A stretch of 64,000 nt of DNA from Roseivirga sp. BDSF3-8 (GTDB taxonomy: Bacteria; Bacteroidota; Bacteroidia; Cytophagales; Cyclobacteriaceae): assembly GCF_041449215.1 (NCBI RefSeq), contig NZ_JBGNFV010000001.1, positions 1,339,001 to 1,403,000 on the forward strand. Reading direction: 5' to 3'. Within the stretch, counting starts at the first letter, position 1, and each line of letters begins with the position of its first letter. Positions 8,875 to 18,403 of the stretch are shown here, piece by piece. The notes below the pieces were generated by a model. That model worked only from the letters and a program-made list of their open reading frames with translations. It made no database searches and was not told the origin of the DNA. The position numbers and the translations under genes were made by a program.

Positions 8875-11316
8875 TTATTGCTTATTGATGGGTGGCAGGT
8901 CTACTCTTAGCTCAAGTGAATAGAGTCTGCCTGTAGGAGGCGCGGCGGTAAACTCACGCTGCTCGGTGTCGAACAGGTTGGTTACCTGACCACTGAGGCG
9001 TACCTGGTCGCTGAACTTGTAGCCAAGGCTGACGTCGAATGTGACGAAGCCGCCAAGGGGGCCGTAGTTATAGGCGTCTGCACTGCGGGCATCTTCTACG
9101 ATGGGTACGCCACGGTATACGAGGTCTTGTGTTTCGGCGGCAATCTGGAAGCTGCTGAAGTAGTCAAACTCCTGTACCCAGCGGGTGAATACGGAACCGA
9201 AAACGCGGTCGCCGACATAGTTAAGGGCAAAGCTTGCCTTGTTGCGGGGGGCGTTTACGAGTAGGTCGAGCTTATTCACGACGCCATCGTTATTGAAGTC
9301 GTTCTCGAGGTTGTTCTCGTCGGTATCGTAGCCGAAGTAGCTATAGTTCAGGTTGGCACTGAGTGCATCATTGAAGAAGTAGCTAAGGCCGAGGTCGAAT
9401 CCGTAGGTGTTGAACTTACCGAAGTTGATGTAGGTGGCTACAAGGCCGCCGTATGCCGCATAGCCTGACTGTACGTCTTCGATGGGGGTATCGCCTCTTT
9501 GGGTGGTTACTCCTACTACGGTTACGGGGCTAAGGAAGTCTTCGGAAATATTGTAGTAGGCGTTGGCATCCACAAATAGCTTGTTTTTGACAACTACGCC
9601 TTTGTATCCGAGCTCGATGGTCTGCAGTTTTTCTACGGTTTGTTTCTCTATTTCGGTACCGTCGGCGAGGGTGAAGCCTTCTGCATTACCGAGGATGAGT
9701 CCATTGAAGAGGTCACCGTACATGTTGAGAATGGTGGGTGCGGCGATACCCCGTCCATATGTGAGGCGCACACCGCCAAAGTCTCCACTGTAGACGACGC
9801 CTACCTTGGGCAGGAAGTTAAATCCGTACACCTCGTGGTTATCGCCACGGAAAGCACCGGTAAGCTTGAGGCCATTGCCGAATTTATAGTCAAACTGACC
9901 GTAAACGCCTACCTGGTCGATGGTGATGTAATCCTCTTCATTTTCATCAAGAAGGTAGGTGCCTTTGGAGTTGGCCATGTCGCGCTGGTACTGGGCACCA
10001 ATGGTGTAGAAGAATGACTCTTCTATCTGGTTGTTATACTGAATCTCACCGTTCCAGCGGCGGCTATCGTCTTTGAAGAGTGCTCCTGTGGTGTAGCTGA
10101 GGGAGTCACGCACAAGGTCTTCAGGGAAACCAAGGTCTGTAAAGGTGTAGTAGGCTTTGGTACGGTCATCTATGGAGTAGGTGTCTTCGGTCTTACTCCA
10201 TGTGTGGTATACCTGGGCAAACCAATGGTCTGCTACGAGCTTTGCCTGGGCGTAGTAGATGTTCCAGTCGATGATCTGGTTACGGCCTACATTGGTAGGG
10301 CTGAGGTATGTGCTGTTAGACGCCCCTCCCTGAAAGATAATGTCTGTTCCGTCTACAGGGGTGTAGTAGAAGGCGGCTTCTCCGCGGTTGAACTCTATGT
10401 CGCGATCGAGCATGTACTCGGGATAGCCTTCGGTACCGGGTATGGTATCGCGGTTGATGTATACGGAGTCTACGTACTCGAACTCTTCGGCGGTGGTATG
10501 CTCGCCGGTGACTTTAAAGGCCCACTGGTCATTGAATACGTGGGCATAGCGCATGCGGGTGGAGAAGGTGCTCTGGTTACCTACGGTCTGGGCAACGGTA
10601 AGGCCTTCGCTGGTGCGGGGGTCTTTGGTAATGGTGTTTACAAGGCCGTTGTGTGCATTGGGACCGAAGAGGGCGGAGTTGGGCCCGAGTACGACTTCTA
10701 CGCGCTCAATATCTTCTTTGATAACGGTATTGAGGGGTCCCATGGGCAGGCCGGTGGCAATGAGTGAGCTGAAGCGGCCATCGGTTACCTGGAGGTTTTT
10801 GCTGTTAAAGTTGCTATTGAATCCGCGCACGTTGATACCGGTACCTACAACACCTGCACGGACGAATTCAACGCCTTTGAGACGGGCGAGCAGCTCACCG
10901 GGATTGAAGGTGGGCAGGTTCTGGAGGTCTTGTGCACTGATGGTCTCGATGGTGGCGGGGGTCTCGGTGATCTTCTCAGCACGGCGGGTACCTGATACCA
11001 CTACTTCATCGAGCTGGGCGAGGTCTTCTTCAAGTGTAATGTCTATTACTGCCCGGTCTCCTACGAGTACTTCGGCGGTCTGGTATCCCAGAAAGCGAAA
11101 TACGAGTATGGTGGCGGGGTCATTGACGACTATTTCATAACGACCGGTGTTGTCTGTGACGACACCGCGCTGGGTGCCCTTAACAGTGACGGTGACGCCG
11201 GGCAGCCCTTCGTCTACCACGTCCACTGATACCCGGCCGGAAACGGTGCGCTCCTGGGCGTAGGCCTGCGTGCCTATAAGGAGCAGGATCAGGAATAATG
11301 GTAAAATATACTTCAT
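8875..11316 (-). CDS. TonB-dependent outer-membrane receptor with carboxypeptidase-regulatory-like domain
   Basis: This 813-residue protein has a signal peptide (cleavage near AYAQ, residue 21) and a CarboxypepD_reg-like beta-sandwich at residues ~24-112 (VSGRVS ... GVTVTVKGTQRGVVTDNTGRY). Next come a TonB-box-like DEVVVSGTR (~103-111), the plug (~115-230, with GVVGTGINVRGF) and a long beta-barrel rich in Tyr, Asp and Asn. It imports a ligand across the outer membrane using TonB energy. No SusD partner is present, so this is not a polysaccharide utilisation locus of the usual kind. The neighbours (hydrolase and symporter upstream, acyl-activation enzymes downstream) suggest a small lipidic or organic-acid ligand, but this is inference. 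Confidence 0.9.
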   Translation of the reverse strand: MKYILPLFLILLLIGTQAYAQERTVSGRVSVDVVDEGLPGVTVTVKGTQRGVVTDNTGRYEIVVNDPATILVFRFLGYQTAEVLVGDRAVIDITLEEDLAQLDEVVVSGTRRAEKITETPATIETISAQDLQNLPTFNPGELLARLKGVEFVRAGVVGTGINVRGFNSNFNSKNLQVTDGRFSSLIATGLPMGPLNTVIKEDIERVEVVLGPNSALFGPNAHNGLVNTITKDPRTSEGLTVAQTVGNQSTFSTRMRYAHVFNDQWAFKVTGEHTTAEEFEYVDSVYINRDTIPGTEGYPEYMLDRDIEFNRGEAAFYYTPVDGTDIIFQGGASNSTYLSPTNVGRNQIIDWNIYYAQAKLVADHWFAQVYHTWSKTEDTYSIDDRTKAYYTFTDLGFPEDLVRDSLSYTTGALFKDDSRRWNGEIQYNNQIEESFFYTIGAQYQRDMANSKGTYLLDENEEDYITIDQVGVYGQFDYKFGNGLKLTGAFRGDNHEVYGFNFLPKVGVVYSGDFGGVRLTYGRGIAAPTILNMYGDLFNGLILGNAEGFTLADGTEIEKQTVEKLQTIELGYKGVVVKNKLFVDANAYYNISEDFLSPVTVVGVTTQRGDTPIEDVQSGYAAYGGLVATYINFGKFNTYGFDLGLSYFFNDALSANLNYSYFGYDTDENNLENDFNNDGVVNKLDLLVNAPRNKASFALNYVGDRVFGSVFTRWVQEFDYFSSFQIAAETQDLVYRGVPIVEDARSADAYNYGPLGGFVTFDVSLGYKFSDQVRLSGQVTNLFDTEQREFTAAPPTGRLYSLELRVDLPPINKQ

Positions 11317-11352
11317 GTCGTTTGGGTTAATGATGATGGTCTATGGAACAGG

Positions 11353-12294
11353 TTATTCATTCAAAAATTTGATTACGGTAGTGGCAAATTCTGCCGGCTT
11401 TTCGAAGGGCATCATGTGCCCTGCTTCGGGTATCATGACGAGGGTACTGTTGGGTATCTCGCCGGCCCCTTGCTCAGCCACTTTGCGGGTGGTGAGGGTG
11501 GGGTGTAAATATCGATTGGGTATGAGCTTATCGCCATCTCCGTAGGCGATAAGGACGGGCATTTGCAAGGCAGAAAGTTTATCGAAAACGGGTGCCTGCA
11601 GCATACCGCGTACCCCGGCGGAGACTACGTTCACATAGTGGTCCATAAGGGGTGTGCTGCGTAGGTCCAGCCGGTCTTGTATAAGGTCTTCGGCCCCGGG
11701 GGGCATTTCTTCATGAAAGTTGAGGGCAAATGACTGCCGGATAGCCTGCTCGTTCTGGTTTTTCAGAAATTCGGGGGTACTATAGGGTGCGAGGGCGGCT
11801 CCTTCCTGGGGGGTGAAGGTCTCGAAGCCGGCAGGTGAGGCAAGTACGAGGCTGCTGACTCTTTGGGGATGCCGGAGGGCCATGAGTATGGCGGTCTGGC
11901 CGCCCATGCTGTGCCCGGCGAGTACGGCCTGGTCTATTTGCAGGCTGTCCATGAGGGCGAATACGGTCTCGCCAAAGAACTTGAGAATATTTTGATCGCC
12001 AAGCCGGGCGGTGAGGTCGCCGTTCTGGCTGTAGCCGTAGCCGGGAAGGTCTACGGCAATACAGCGGTAGTGGTGTGTAAGGGTGTCGAGGGTAGGCTGC
12101 CAGTGTTTTATGTAGCCGCCGAGGCCATGGAGAAAGATGATGGTCTGTGGGCCTTCTCCCTCGTCTATGTAGCCGATGTTGAGGTCGTTAACCTTTATTT
12201 CATGAACCTGGTAGCCATAGTCGGGTGTGAACATACGGGCAGAGGCACAATGCATAAGGACAAGAGTTAGGAGGGTTATGAGTGTTTTTTTCAT
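11353..12294 (-). CDS. Alpha/beta-hydrolase lipoprotein
   Basis: A 313-residue alpha/beta-hydrolase fold protein. It has the oxyanion motif HGLGG (56-60), nucleophile elbow GHSMGG with Ser 129, acid Asp 255 in YGDGDKLIP and catalytic His 293 in EAGHMMPFEKP, so the triad is complete. The N-terminus is a short hydrophobic leader ending LMHC (Cys 16), so a lipidated periplasmic enzyme is plausible. Its start overlaps the stop of the upstream symporter gene by 4 bp, which implies translational coupling. It could hydrolyse an ester or lactone, releasing the acid that the symporter and ligase then handle (inference). Confidence 0.85.
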   Translation of the reverse strand: MKKTLITLLTLVLMHCASARMFTPDYGYQVHEIKVNDLNIGYIDEGEGPQTIIFLHGLGGYIKHWQPTLDTLTHHYRCIAVDLPGYGYSQNGDLTARLGDQNILKFFGETVFALMDSLQIDQAVLAGHSMGGQTAILMALRHPQRVSSLVLASPAGFETFTPQEGAALAPYSTPEFLKNQNEQAIRQSFALNFHEEMPPGAEDLIQDRLDLRSTPLMDHYVNVVSAGVRGMLQAPVFDKLSALQMPVLIAYGDGDKLIPNRYLHPTLTTRKVAEQGAGEIPNSTLVMIPEAGHMMPFEKPAEFATTVIKFLNE

Positions 12295-13814
12295 GCGTTT
12301 ACAGTTGTTTTTGAGGGGGCGTTATTACGGGTGCGAACAACTGCATGTATGAGCAGGGATACAAGTACTGAGCTGCAAATGGCCAGTGCGGCGGCCACTC
12401 CCGGGTTACGGACTCCTTCCTGCATGTAGGGTGTGAGGCGGCCGTAGTATACGCTGAAGTGAACGACTACGGCGGTGATAGCGCCTGCAACGGGTACAAT
12501 GAGGCGGACGTTTTTGACAAAGGTGCCGAAGAGGACTGGAATGAATGCAGCGGAGAAATAGGCGTATACGCCATTTTGTGCGAAGATGCCGACGCTTAGG
12601 TCGGGGGCCATCAGCTGCCGGTAGCTGAAGAAGAATGCGAGGAGGGCGAGGCCTACTATGACGAGGCGATTGATGAATACTTCGGGAACGGGTACGTTTT
12701 CTTTTCTATTCTTAAAAAATACGGGCAGAAGTATGTCTGCGGTGACGGTGGTACTGAGGGACTGGATAAGGCCCTCGAGTGTGGAAATACCTGCAGAGAT
12801 AAGCCCCATGATGACGAGGAGTCCGACGGCGACGGTAAATTCCTGTACAACGTAGGCTGATATAATGCCGTCAACGCCTATGGTCTCTCCTGCAATGGTG
12901 AGATCGGGAAAGGCGATGCGGGCGTAGAGGCCTGCGGCTACAACAAAGAAGAATAGGACCTCGACAACGATACCGGTAACGAGGAATTTATTGACGTCGC
13001 CGTCGCTCTTAAGCAGAAGTGACTTGGTAATGATGTGTGGCTGGCAAACGATGGCAATGCCTACGACTATCTGGCAGAAGACTACCTCGAAAAGATCTCT
13101 GAAGAGTGGGCTTTGCTCATTGAGGGGCTTTACGAGCAGTGGGTCTATAGCGGCTAGTTTATCCATAAAGCCGTTGATACCGTCGCGGAAGTGATCAAGG
13201 CCTGAGGTGAGGAGCACGACGGCAACGATGATCATGAGGAGGGCCTGTATCATGTTGGTGTAGACCATGGAGTTGGCGCCCCCAAACATCATGTAACCGA
13301 AAATAACGGCGACGATGGCGAGGAGGGTGTAGGTCTCGGGGGTATTGAGCATACCGGAGAGGACCTTGGTAAGGCCTACGCAGATGAGGACTACGAAGGT
13401 GATGAGCAGCAGACTGAGGAAGGCGAAGAAGGTGGCGAAGGCTTTGTTATTGTATCTGGCGCCAATCCACTGGGCCATGGTGAGGGCTTTGATGGCGTTC
13501 CCTACTTTTTTGAAACCTTTGGTGAAGATGACGAGGCTGATGAGTGCGCCCAGGGGGAGCATGATGGCCATGGAGATGATGCCGCTAATGCCGTAGTAGG
13601 CGACGAAGCCGGGGTTGATGATAAAGGTGGCGGCGCTGGTCATGGAGGCGGCAAGGGAGAGGCCTACTGCCACGGGGGAGAAGGCTATGCTCCCAACGGC
13701 ATAGTCGGCTATGCTCTTGGTGCTTCGCGCTCCTCTGATGACGAACCAGAGGGTCATGATCAGATAGAGGGTAATAAGTACCCAGCCTGCGGTTACGAGT
13801 TCCTGTGAAGCCAT
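12291..13814 (-). CDS. Sodium:solute symporter (SSS family)
   Basis: A 507-residue polytopic membrane protein with about 13 hydrophobic segments. The early motif GLSLAASMTSAATFI (around residue 51) and the pattern through GYMMFGGANSMVYTNMIQ and GLISAGISTLEGLIQS are typical of the SSF/PanF-PutP-ActP family, which couples Na+ entry to uptake of organic acids, amino acids or sugars. It is first in a minus-strand run of six closely spaced genes and overlaps the next by 4 bp, so it probably leads the operon. The 173 bp upstream should hold the promoter. Substrate unknown. Confidence 0.88.
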   Translation of the reverse strand: MASQELVTAGWVLITLYLIMTLWFVIRGARSTKSIADYAVGSIAFSPVAVGLSLAASMTSAATFIINPGFVAYYGISGIISMAIMLPLGALISLVIFTKGFKKVGNAIKALTMAQWIGARYNNKAFATFFAFLSLLLITFVVLICVGLTKVLSGMLNTPETYTLLAIVAVIFGYMMFGGANSMVYTNMIQALLMIIVAVVLLTSGLDHFRDGINGFMDKLAAIDPLLVKPLNEQSPLFRDLFEVVFCQIVVGIAIVCQPHIITKSLLLKSDGDVNKFLVTGIVVEVLFFFVVAAGLYARIAFPDLTIAGETIGVDGIISAYVVQEFTVAVGLLVIMGLISAGISTLEGLIQSLSTTVTADILLPVFFKNRKENVPVPEVFINRLVIVGLALLAFFFSYRQLMAPDLSVGIFAQNGVYAYFSAAFIPVLFGTFVKNVRLIVPVAGAITAVVVHFSVYYGRLTPYMQEGVRNPGVAAALAICSSVLVSLLIHAVVRTRNNAPSKTTVNA

Positions 13815-13987
13815 TTAGGCGGTTTATGCTGTTTTATTTATTCAAGGCGAAACGATCTTTCACACAATGACCGTAGAGCCGCATTAAACGTAAGCACACG
13901 CCGGGAGGGTGCCTAAAATTACTTGTGAACGGATGGATTTTTTAGGTGAATGAAGGGGTGCGGGGAAAACCTTTAGCGAGGCTGTAT

Positions 13988-14740
13988 CTAAATGACATCG
14001 AAGTACTTCATAAGGTCGTCACGGTGGGTTTTGCTTACGGGTATGCTGTGGCCGTCTATGAAAAGGGTGTTGTACTCCATGGCTTCTATCTTGTCTTTAT
14101 TGACAATGTAGGAGCGATGGACGCGGAGGAAGGTATCGGAGGGAAACTTCTCGGAAATGGCTTTCATGCTGTAGTTGACGAGGTACTTGCTCTTACCGGC
14201 ATAGACATTGACGTAGATGTCATTGGCCTCTACAAAGAGGATATCTTTGAGAAACACTTTCTGCAGTCTTTTCTGGGACTTGATAAAGATGGCGTCGTTG
14301 ATGGTGTAGCTGGTTTTTTCGCGGGGTAGCCGGGCTTCGGCGGGCTGTAACTCTCCGGGGCCGGGGTTACGGGCTTTGTATAGTGCAAGCTCGATGGAGG
14401 AGCGGAGGGTGTCTTCATTGAAGGGTTTGGCGAGGTAGGCGCCGGGCTCGGTCGGGAGGGCTTTGCTCATGGTATCGCTGTCGCCATGGGCGGTGAGGTA
14501 GATGAAGGGTGTTTGAAACTTCTGCCTGATGATACCGCCGACTTCTATGCCGCTGAGGACGCCGGCGAGGTCTATGTCGAGGATGATAAGGTCGGGCTTC
14601 TCTTTTTCTATGGCGGGGAGACTTTCTTCTCCGGAATCGGCAGTACCGAGCACATTATACCCGCTTTTTTCCAGCATGAGCTGGAGGTTCTTCGCGACTA
14701 CGTAGTCGTCTTCAACGATGAATATTCCGGCATTTTTCAT
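13988..14740 (-). CDS. LytTR-type response regulator
   Basis: A 250-residue protein. The receiver domain (1-120) has the acidic pocket Glu 10/Asp 11/Asp 12, phosphoacceptor Asp 55 (LIILDID), Thr in YLTAHGD and Lys in LAKPFNE. The LytTR DNA-binding domain (~145-248) shows FIKSQKRLQKVFLKDILFVEA and FLRVHRSYIVN. It is divergent from the histidine kinase gene at 14802 with 61 bp between starts, so the two are a likely cognate pair. Target genes are not evident; the neighbouring transport operon is separated by 173 bp and need not be under its control. Confidence 0.92.
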   Translation of the reverse strand: MKNAGIFIVEDDYVVAKNLQLMLEKSGYNVLGTADSGEESLPAIEKEKPDLIILDIDLAGVLSGIEVGGIIRQKFQTPFIYLTAHGDSDTMSKALPTEPGAYLAKPFNEDTLRSSIELALYKARNPGPGELQPAEARLPREKTSYTINDAIFIKSQKRLQKVFLKDILFVEANDIYVNVYAGKSKYLVNYSMKAISEKFPSDTFLRVHRSYIVNKDKIEAMEYNTLFIDGHSIPVSKTHRDDLMKYFDVI

Positions 14741-14801
14741 AAAATCACTCTAAAACTATTGTATTTTACGCGTTCTACGGTCATTATTTTATAAAAATTT
14801 T
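14741..14801. promoter_or_regulatory. Divergent promoter region of the two-component pair
   Basis: A 61-bp AT-rich gap between divergent regulator and kinase start codons. Promoters for both directions must overlap here. No clean TAnnTTTG box could be fixed. Confidence 0.45.
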
Positions 14802-16856
14802 GTGTCACCCTTGTCTATTACGGTCCGTATTTTACTGTTTACCCTGGCACTTTGGGCTTATGGCCTGGATCCTGTCTATGCACAAACGGAGGCTGATGGG
14901 GAGGCTATAATAACCTGCGTAAAGTATCTGCATGATGCAAATGATACCATGAGATTGGAATCTCTCCCTGCAGAGGGGTGGTCTGATGGGTACCCGTATA
15001 CGCATGAGGGGTCGGTATGGACAGCCATGGAGATCGTGAATGAGGGCAACACGAATGCGGAGGTGGTGCTGCCGGTGGGAAACATACCGGTGGCGGTGCT
15101 TTACCTGCCGGATGGAAGGAAGCTGCGTACGGGAGTGTTTTTGCCTGTGGAAGAAAGAAGTTACGCTTTTCACAGTCCTATATTCAGCTTTACGGTAGCC
15201 CCTGGCAGGCATTCATACTTTATGAAGCTGCAGACTAAGGGACGGATAGCGCCCCCGCAGTCATTTACGGCAGAGCTGATACCGGCAAAGGCGCAGCTAC
15301 AGGCGGAGCGCAACCGGCTGTTTAGCCAGGGGCTGTTTATCGGGATCATCCTGGTGATGGCGCTGTATAATTTCTCTCTTTACCTGACGGTGCGGGACAT
15401 CAGCTACCTGTACTATGTGCTGTCGATCATGGGCATAGGGCTATACTTTATGTTTTACTATGGCTTTACGCGGGAGTATCTGTGGCCGGGGGCTCCTGTG
15501 TGGGATGCGTATAGTTTTGCCTTCATTGTGCCGCTTACGGGGCTGGCAAGGATCATGTTTACGCGGAGTTACCTGCATACGTCTAGGCTGCTTCCCCTGG
15601 CGGATAAGTTTCTGAAATTACTTTTTGTGCTGTACATGGTGCCGCTGGGGATGGGGGGGGGCTGCCTGCTGCTAGGCTTGCCGTGGTATGAGGGGATCAT
15701 TGATGTGATAGGGGTACTGGGCACGATGGTGCTGGCTACGATGCTGGTGGCGGGGGTGATAACGTGGTACGGGGGCTATACGCCGGCGCTGTTTTTCACG
15801 CTGGCGAATGTGCTGTTTGTGCTGGGGACAAATGTGTTCATCTTTAAGGAGATGGGGCTGTATGAGGACAACTTTGTAAGTCGCTATGCGGCGCAGGTGG
15901 GGGTGATCGCGCAGGTGGTGCTGTTTAGCCTGGGGTTGGCCTATCGCCTGAAACGGGCACGGCAGGAGGCGGCGGAACAGAAGCTGGCGGCGAAACGGAT
16001 GGAGCTGGAAAAGGAGGCGGAGAGAAAGCAGCTTATCGAAAAGCAGAAGGCTGAACTGGAGCGGACAGTGGCGGAGCGGACGCAGGAGCTTCGGGAGTCT
16101 ATCGACCGGCTGCAGGAATCTGAAACGGGGCTGCGGCAACTGAATAAGGTGAAGGATAAGCTGTTTTCGGTGGTATCGCATGACTTACGTGGGCCGGTGG
16201 CTACGCTGGACAGCTTTATCAATATTATTACGCACCATGCGGCGAGCGTGACGCCTGAGGAGCTGCTGCTGCTAAGCGGCAAGACGCGGCAGTCGGTAAA
16301 TAACCTGTCTTTTTTACTGGATAACCTGCTGAACTGGTCTCGCTCGCAGATGGGGACGCTGGTGTATAACCCGGAGAGCTTTACGCTGCGGGAGGTGGTG
16401 CAGCAAAATATAGAGCTGCACACGCCGGTGGCGGAGACGAAGAAGATCACGCTGGTGGCTAATGTGCACCCGCAACTGGCGGTAGTGGCGGACCGAAGCA
16501 TGACGGACTTTATTATCCGTAACCTGCTGAGTAATGCGATCAAGTTTACGAAACCGTATGGCACGGTGAAGATATCGGCTGCTATGGCGGATGAGCAGGT
16601 GCAGGTGATGGTGACGGATACGGGCATAGGTATGCCACAGGAGACGCTGGACCGGATAATGGAGCCGGAGAGTACGTACAGTACGCGGGGTACGCATAAG
16701 GAGCCTGGTACGGGCCTGGGCCTGCTGCTGGTGAAGGAGTTCCTGGAAAAACATGGAGCGGTGCTGTGCGTGGAGAGCCGGGAGGGTGAGGGCTCATCAT
16801 TCAGTTTCCTGATGTCGAAGGACCGTGAGGTGATGGTGGTGGATGAGGTGTATTAG
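14802..16856 (+). CDS. 7TM-DISM sensor histidine kinase
   Basis: A 684-residue protein. A signal peptide (to ~28) precedes a periplasmic 7TMR-DISM extracellular domain (~30-165). Seven transmembrane segments span ~180-385, followed by a coiled coil (~390-440, Glu/Lys/Arg-rich). The HisKA domain carries phospho-His 460 in VVSHDLRGPVATL, and the HATPase has an N-box NLLSNAIKF, G1 TDTGIGMP and G2 GTGLGLLLVKEF. This is a membrane sensor that autophosphorylates and should signal to the divergent LytTR regulator. The start is the GTG at 14802; a TTG at 14811 is an alternative. DISM domains often sense carbohydrates or other small ligands, but the ligand cannot be deduced. Confidence 0.9.
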   Translation: MSPLSITVRILLFTLALWAYGLDPVYAQTEADGEAIITCVKYLHDANDTMRLESLPAEGWSDGYPYTHEGSVWTAMEIVNEGNTNAEVVLPVGNIPVAVLYLPDGRKLRTGVFLPVEERSYAFHSPIFSFTVAPGRHSYFMKLQTKGRIAPPQSFTAELIPAKAQLQAERNRLFSQGLFIGIILVMALYNFSLYLTVRDISYLYYVLSIMGIGLYFMFYYGFTREYLWPGAPVWDAYSFAFIVPLTGLARIMFTRSYLHTSRLLPLADKFLKLLFVLYMVPLGMGGGCLLLGLPWYEGIIDVIGVLGTMVLATMLVAGVITWYGGYTPALFFTLANVLFVLGTNVFIFKEMGLYEDNFVSRYAAQVGVIAQVVLFSLGLAYRLKRARQEAAEQKLAAKRMELEKEAERKQLIEKQKAELERTVAERTQELRESIDRLQESETGLRQLNKVKDKLFSVVSHDLRGPVATLDSFINIITHHAASVTPEELLLLSGKTRQSVNNLSFLLDNLLNWSRSQMGTLVYNPESFTLREVVQQNIELHTPVAETKKITLVANVHPQLAVVADRSMTDFIIRNLLSNAIKFTKPYGTVKISAAMADEQVQVMVTDTGIGMPQETLDRIMEPESTYSTRGTHKEPGTGLGLLLVKEFLEKHGAVLCVESREGEGSSFSFLMSKDREVMVVDEVY

Positions 16857-16989
16857 GCTTATCGGCCATCGGGGCAAACCTCTCTCCTATCTTGAAAAAA
16901 TTTAATATACTTACGGGGTACTGTTACAGAAACCTTATAGGATGGGTATAGGGATGGTATAGGATACACGAAGTAGTTACGGAGAAGAG

Positions 16990-17009
16990 GCGAAGGAGAA
17001 ACGAAGCAG
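16990..17009 (+). repeat. Dispersed 20-bp repeat, copy 1
   Basis: GCGAAGGAGAAACGAAGCAG matches, with one mismatch, the reverse complement of 56168-56187. It lies in a 279-bp intergenic stretch (16857-17135) in which I see no gene. Confidence 0.5.
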
Positions 17010-17135
17010 TTCGATGTGGATAACTCCAGTGGAGTGTATGGCGAGAAGATGTGAAGCTAGGGTATTTATTAGAAAAGTGCAAACTTACTTTAAGGGGTCT
17101 TATTGGCAGGGTCCCCCTTAGTGAGTATTTTTTTC

Positions 17136-17477
17136 TCAATACCTTGAAAGTGAAAATATCATAAAGAATATTGATGCGAATACTAGACTACCCATCAGAA
17201 TACCCATTAACAAAGGGAACCTGACTTTACCAACCTCTCTATGCCTCTTGACATAAACTTTATCAAACAAAAGAACCCCTATGCCAGCTGATGCGCCTAT
17301 TACTGCGACACTAAATGAAGAAAGGTTAATTCCCAGGGAGAAAAAAACAGCATTGACCAACGCAAGAATTATATAGCCAAGAATTTGCATCAACCACAAT
17401 ATGGCTGCAGTCCGGCCATTTTTAAACTTTTGAAAAGGGCCGTAGCATATCTTAAATAAAAGGTCCAATAATAACAT
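17136..17477 (-). CDS. Small integral membrane protein, putative orphan immunity protein (family A)
   Basis: A 113-residue protein with four hydrophobic segments. It shares the layout LLFK..Y....KF (N-terminus) and a cytoplasmic VYVKRHREVGK-like loop before the last membrane segment with the proteins at 22969, 24698-25078 and the broken gene at 18404-18832. In all cases where the context survives, the gene follows the 3' end of an Rhs tip fragment; here that is the open frame at 17491-17670. I infer it is an immunity protein left behind after loss of its toxin. No function is recognised from sequence. Confidence 0.65.
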   Translation of the reverse strand: MLLLDLLFKICYGPFQKFKNGRTAAILWLMQILGYIILALVNAVFFSLGINLSSFSVAVIGASAGIGVLLFDKVYVKRHREVGKVRFPLLMGILMGSLVFASIFFMIFSLSRY

Positions 17478-17490
17478 TCTTTCCTATACG

Positions 17491-17670
17491 CTAAAGTCCT
17501 CTTTTAAAACCTTTGTAAGCAGAATGAATGAAAAGCATGGGAGCACTGCAAAAAAGTTTATTTTCAAAGTCGTCTTCGGGAACTGCAATTACGTATTTAC
17601 TAATACGGCCGGGGTTATCCTTACCTTCTGCGGATTTGTTATCATTCAAGGGCAGTGAGCCACTGAAGGA
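17491..17670 (-). pseudogene. Possible toxin-tip C-terminal remnant
   Basis: A stop-to-stop frame without a plausible start reads ...EGKDNPGRISKYVIAVPEDD...KLFCSAPMLFIHSAYKGFKRGL. It ends 13 bp before the start of the small membrane protein gene. Position and lack of a start codon fit the truncated 3' end of a polymorphic-toxin gene, as in the 23-25 kb remnants. It could also be a chance open frame. Confidence 0.4.
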
Positions 17671-17673
17671 GGG

Positions 17674-18180
17674 TTAATCTATATTTTCGAAATCTGTTTC
17701 ATACTCACTGAGATCTGTTCCTGTATCTGGTGAAAGATTTAGGTAGCCTCTGACCAGCTCCCTGTTCATTTTTCTGTTTTCGAACATTGCTTCCCTTTCT
17801 TCAACATCAATAAAATCATTCTTTTGGAAAGGGTGGTATTCCAGATAGAACCTATGAGCTACAACCGGCTGATTATTGAATTCTATCAGAATGGAATCTG
17901 TTGAAAATTCGAGTACTTTACATAGAGGGGACTTGTCCTGAAGGTTGTTATCATAGGTGTTGACCATCTGCCTATCTAACACATAATTCATGGAGGGGTA
18001 TTCTCCTGCTTCATCAAAGTAGAAGGTAAATCTATCATCCCTAAAAAACCATTCGTGATATACGCTGTCTTTATCGAAGAAGTACCAGGAGCCTTCTAAG
18101 CTGACCGCGCCGGGACTGCAACGGCTAAATAGTACCAGGCAAAGCCATGTGGATAAAATCAGGCTGTTTTTATTTTTCAT
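17674..18180 (-). CDS. Hypothetical lipoprotein
   Basis: A 168-residue protein with a lipoprotein signal (lipobox LFSRC, Cys 21) followed by a beta-rich region resembling lipocalin-like small proteins (GSWYFFDKDSVYHEWFFRDDRFTFYFDE, starting near residue 31) and an acidic tail (DLSEYETDFENID). No family was firmly recognised. Strongly AT-rich and located among decayed toxin/immunity pieces, so it may itself be an orphan immunity protein. Confidence 0.65.
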   Translation of the reverse strand: MKNKNSLILSTWLCLVLFSRCSPGAVSLEGSWYFFDKDSVYHEWFFRDDRFTFYFDEAGEYPSMNYVLDRQMVNTYDNNLQDKSPLCKVLEFSTDSILIEFNNQPVVAHRFYLEYHPFQKNDFIDVEEREAMFENRKMNRELVRGYLNLSPDTGTDLSEYETDFENID

Positions 18181-18403
18181 GTGAATTAGGTCTTTACTAT
18201 TAATAACTCACGGAAAACTTATGCATGAAGTTCTAGTATGTAAGGAATGAGGTTATTTGTTGGTCCGTGGGCCATAATATAGGGAGTAAGGCCTTTGGTT
18301 ATATGGTACAAAGGCAAAACCTCGCCAAACTGGATTTTCATGCCCTCAAAGCCCTTCTAACAATTAAGGTTTCTTTTAAAAAGAACTACACCTTCAACTT
18401 ACC

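Noticed and set aside
15941-16627. 228-codon minus-strand frame opposite the histidine kinase
   Set aside because: Antisense shadow of a kinase whose motifs are all on the plus strand; Ser/Arg-rich composition typical of such shadows.
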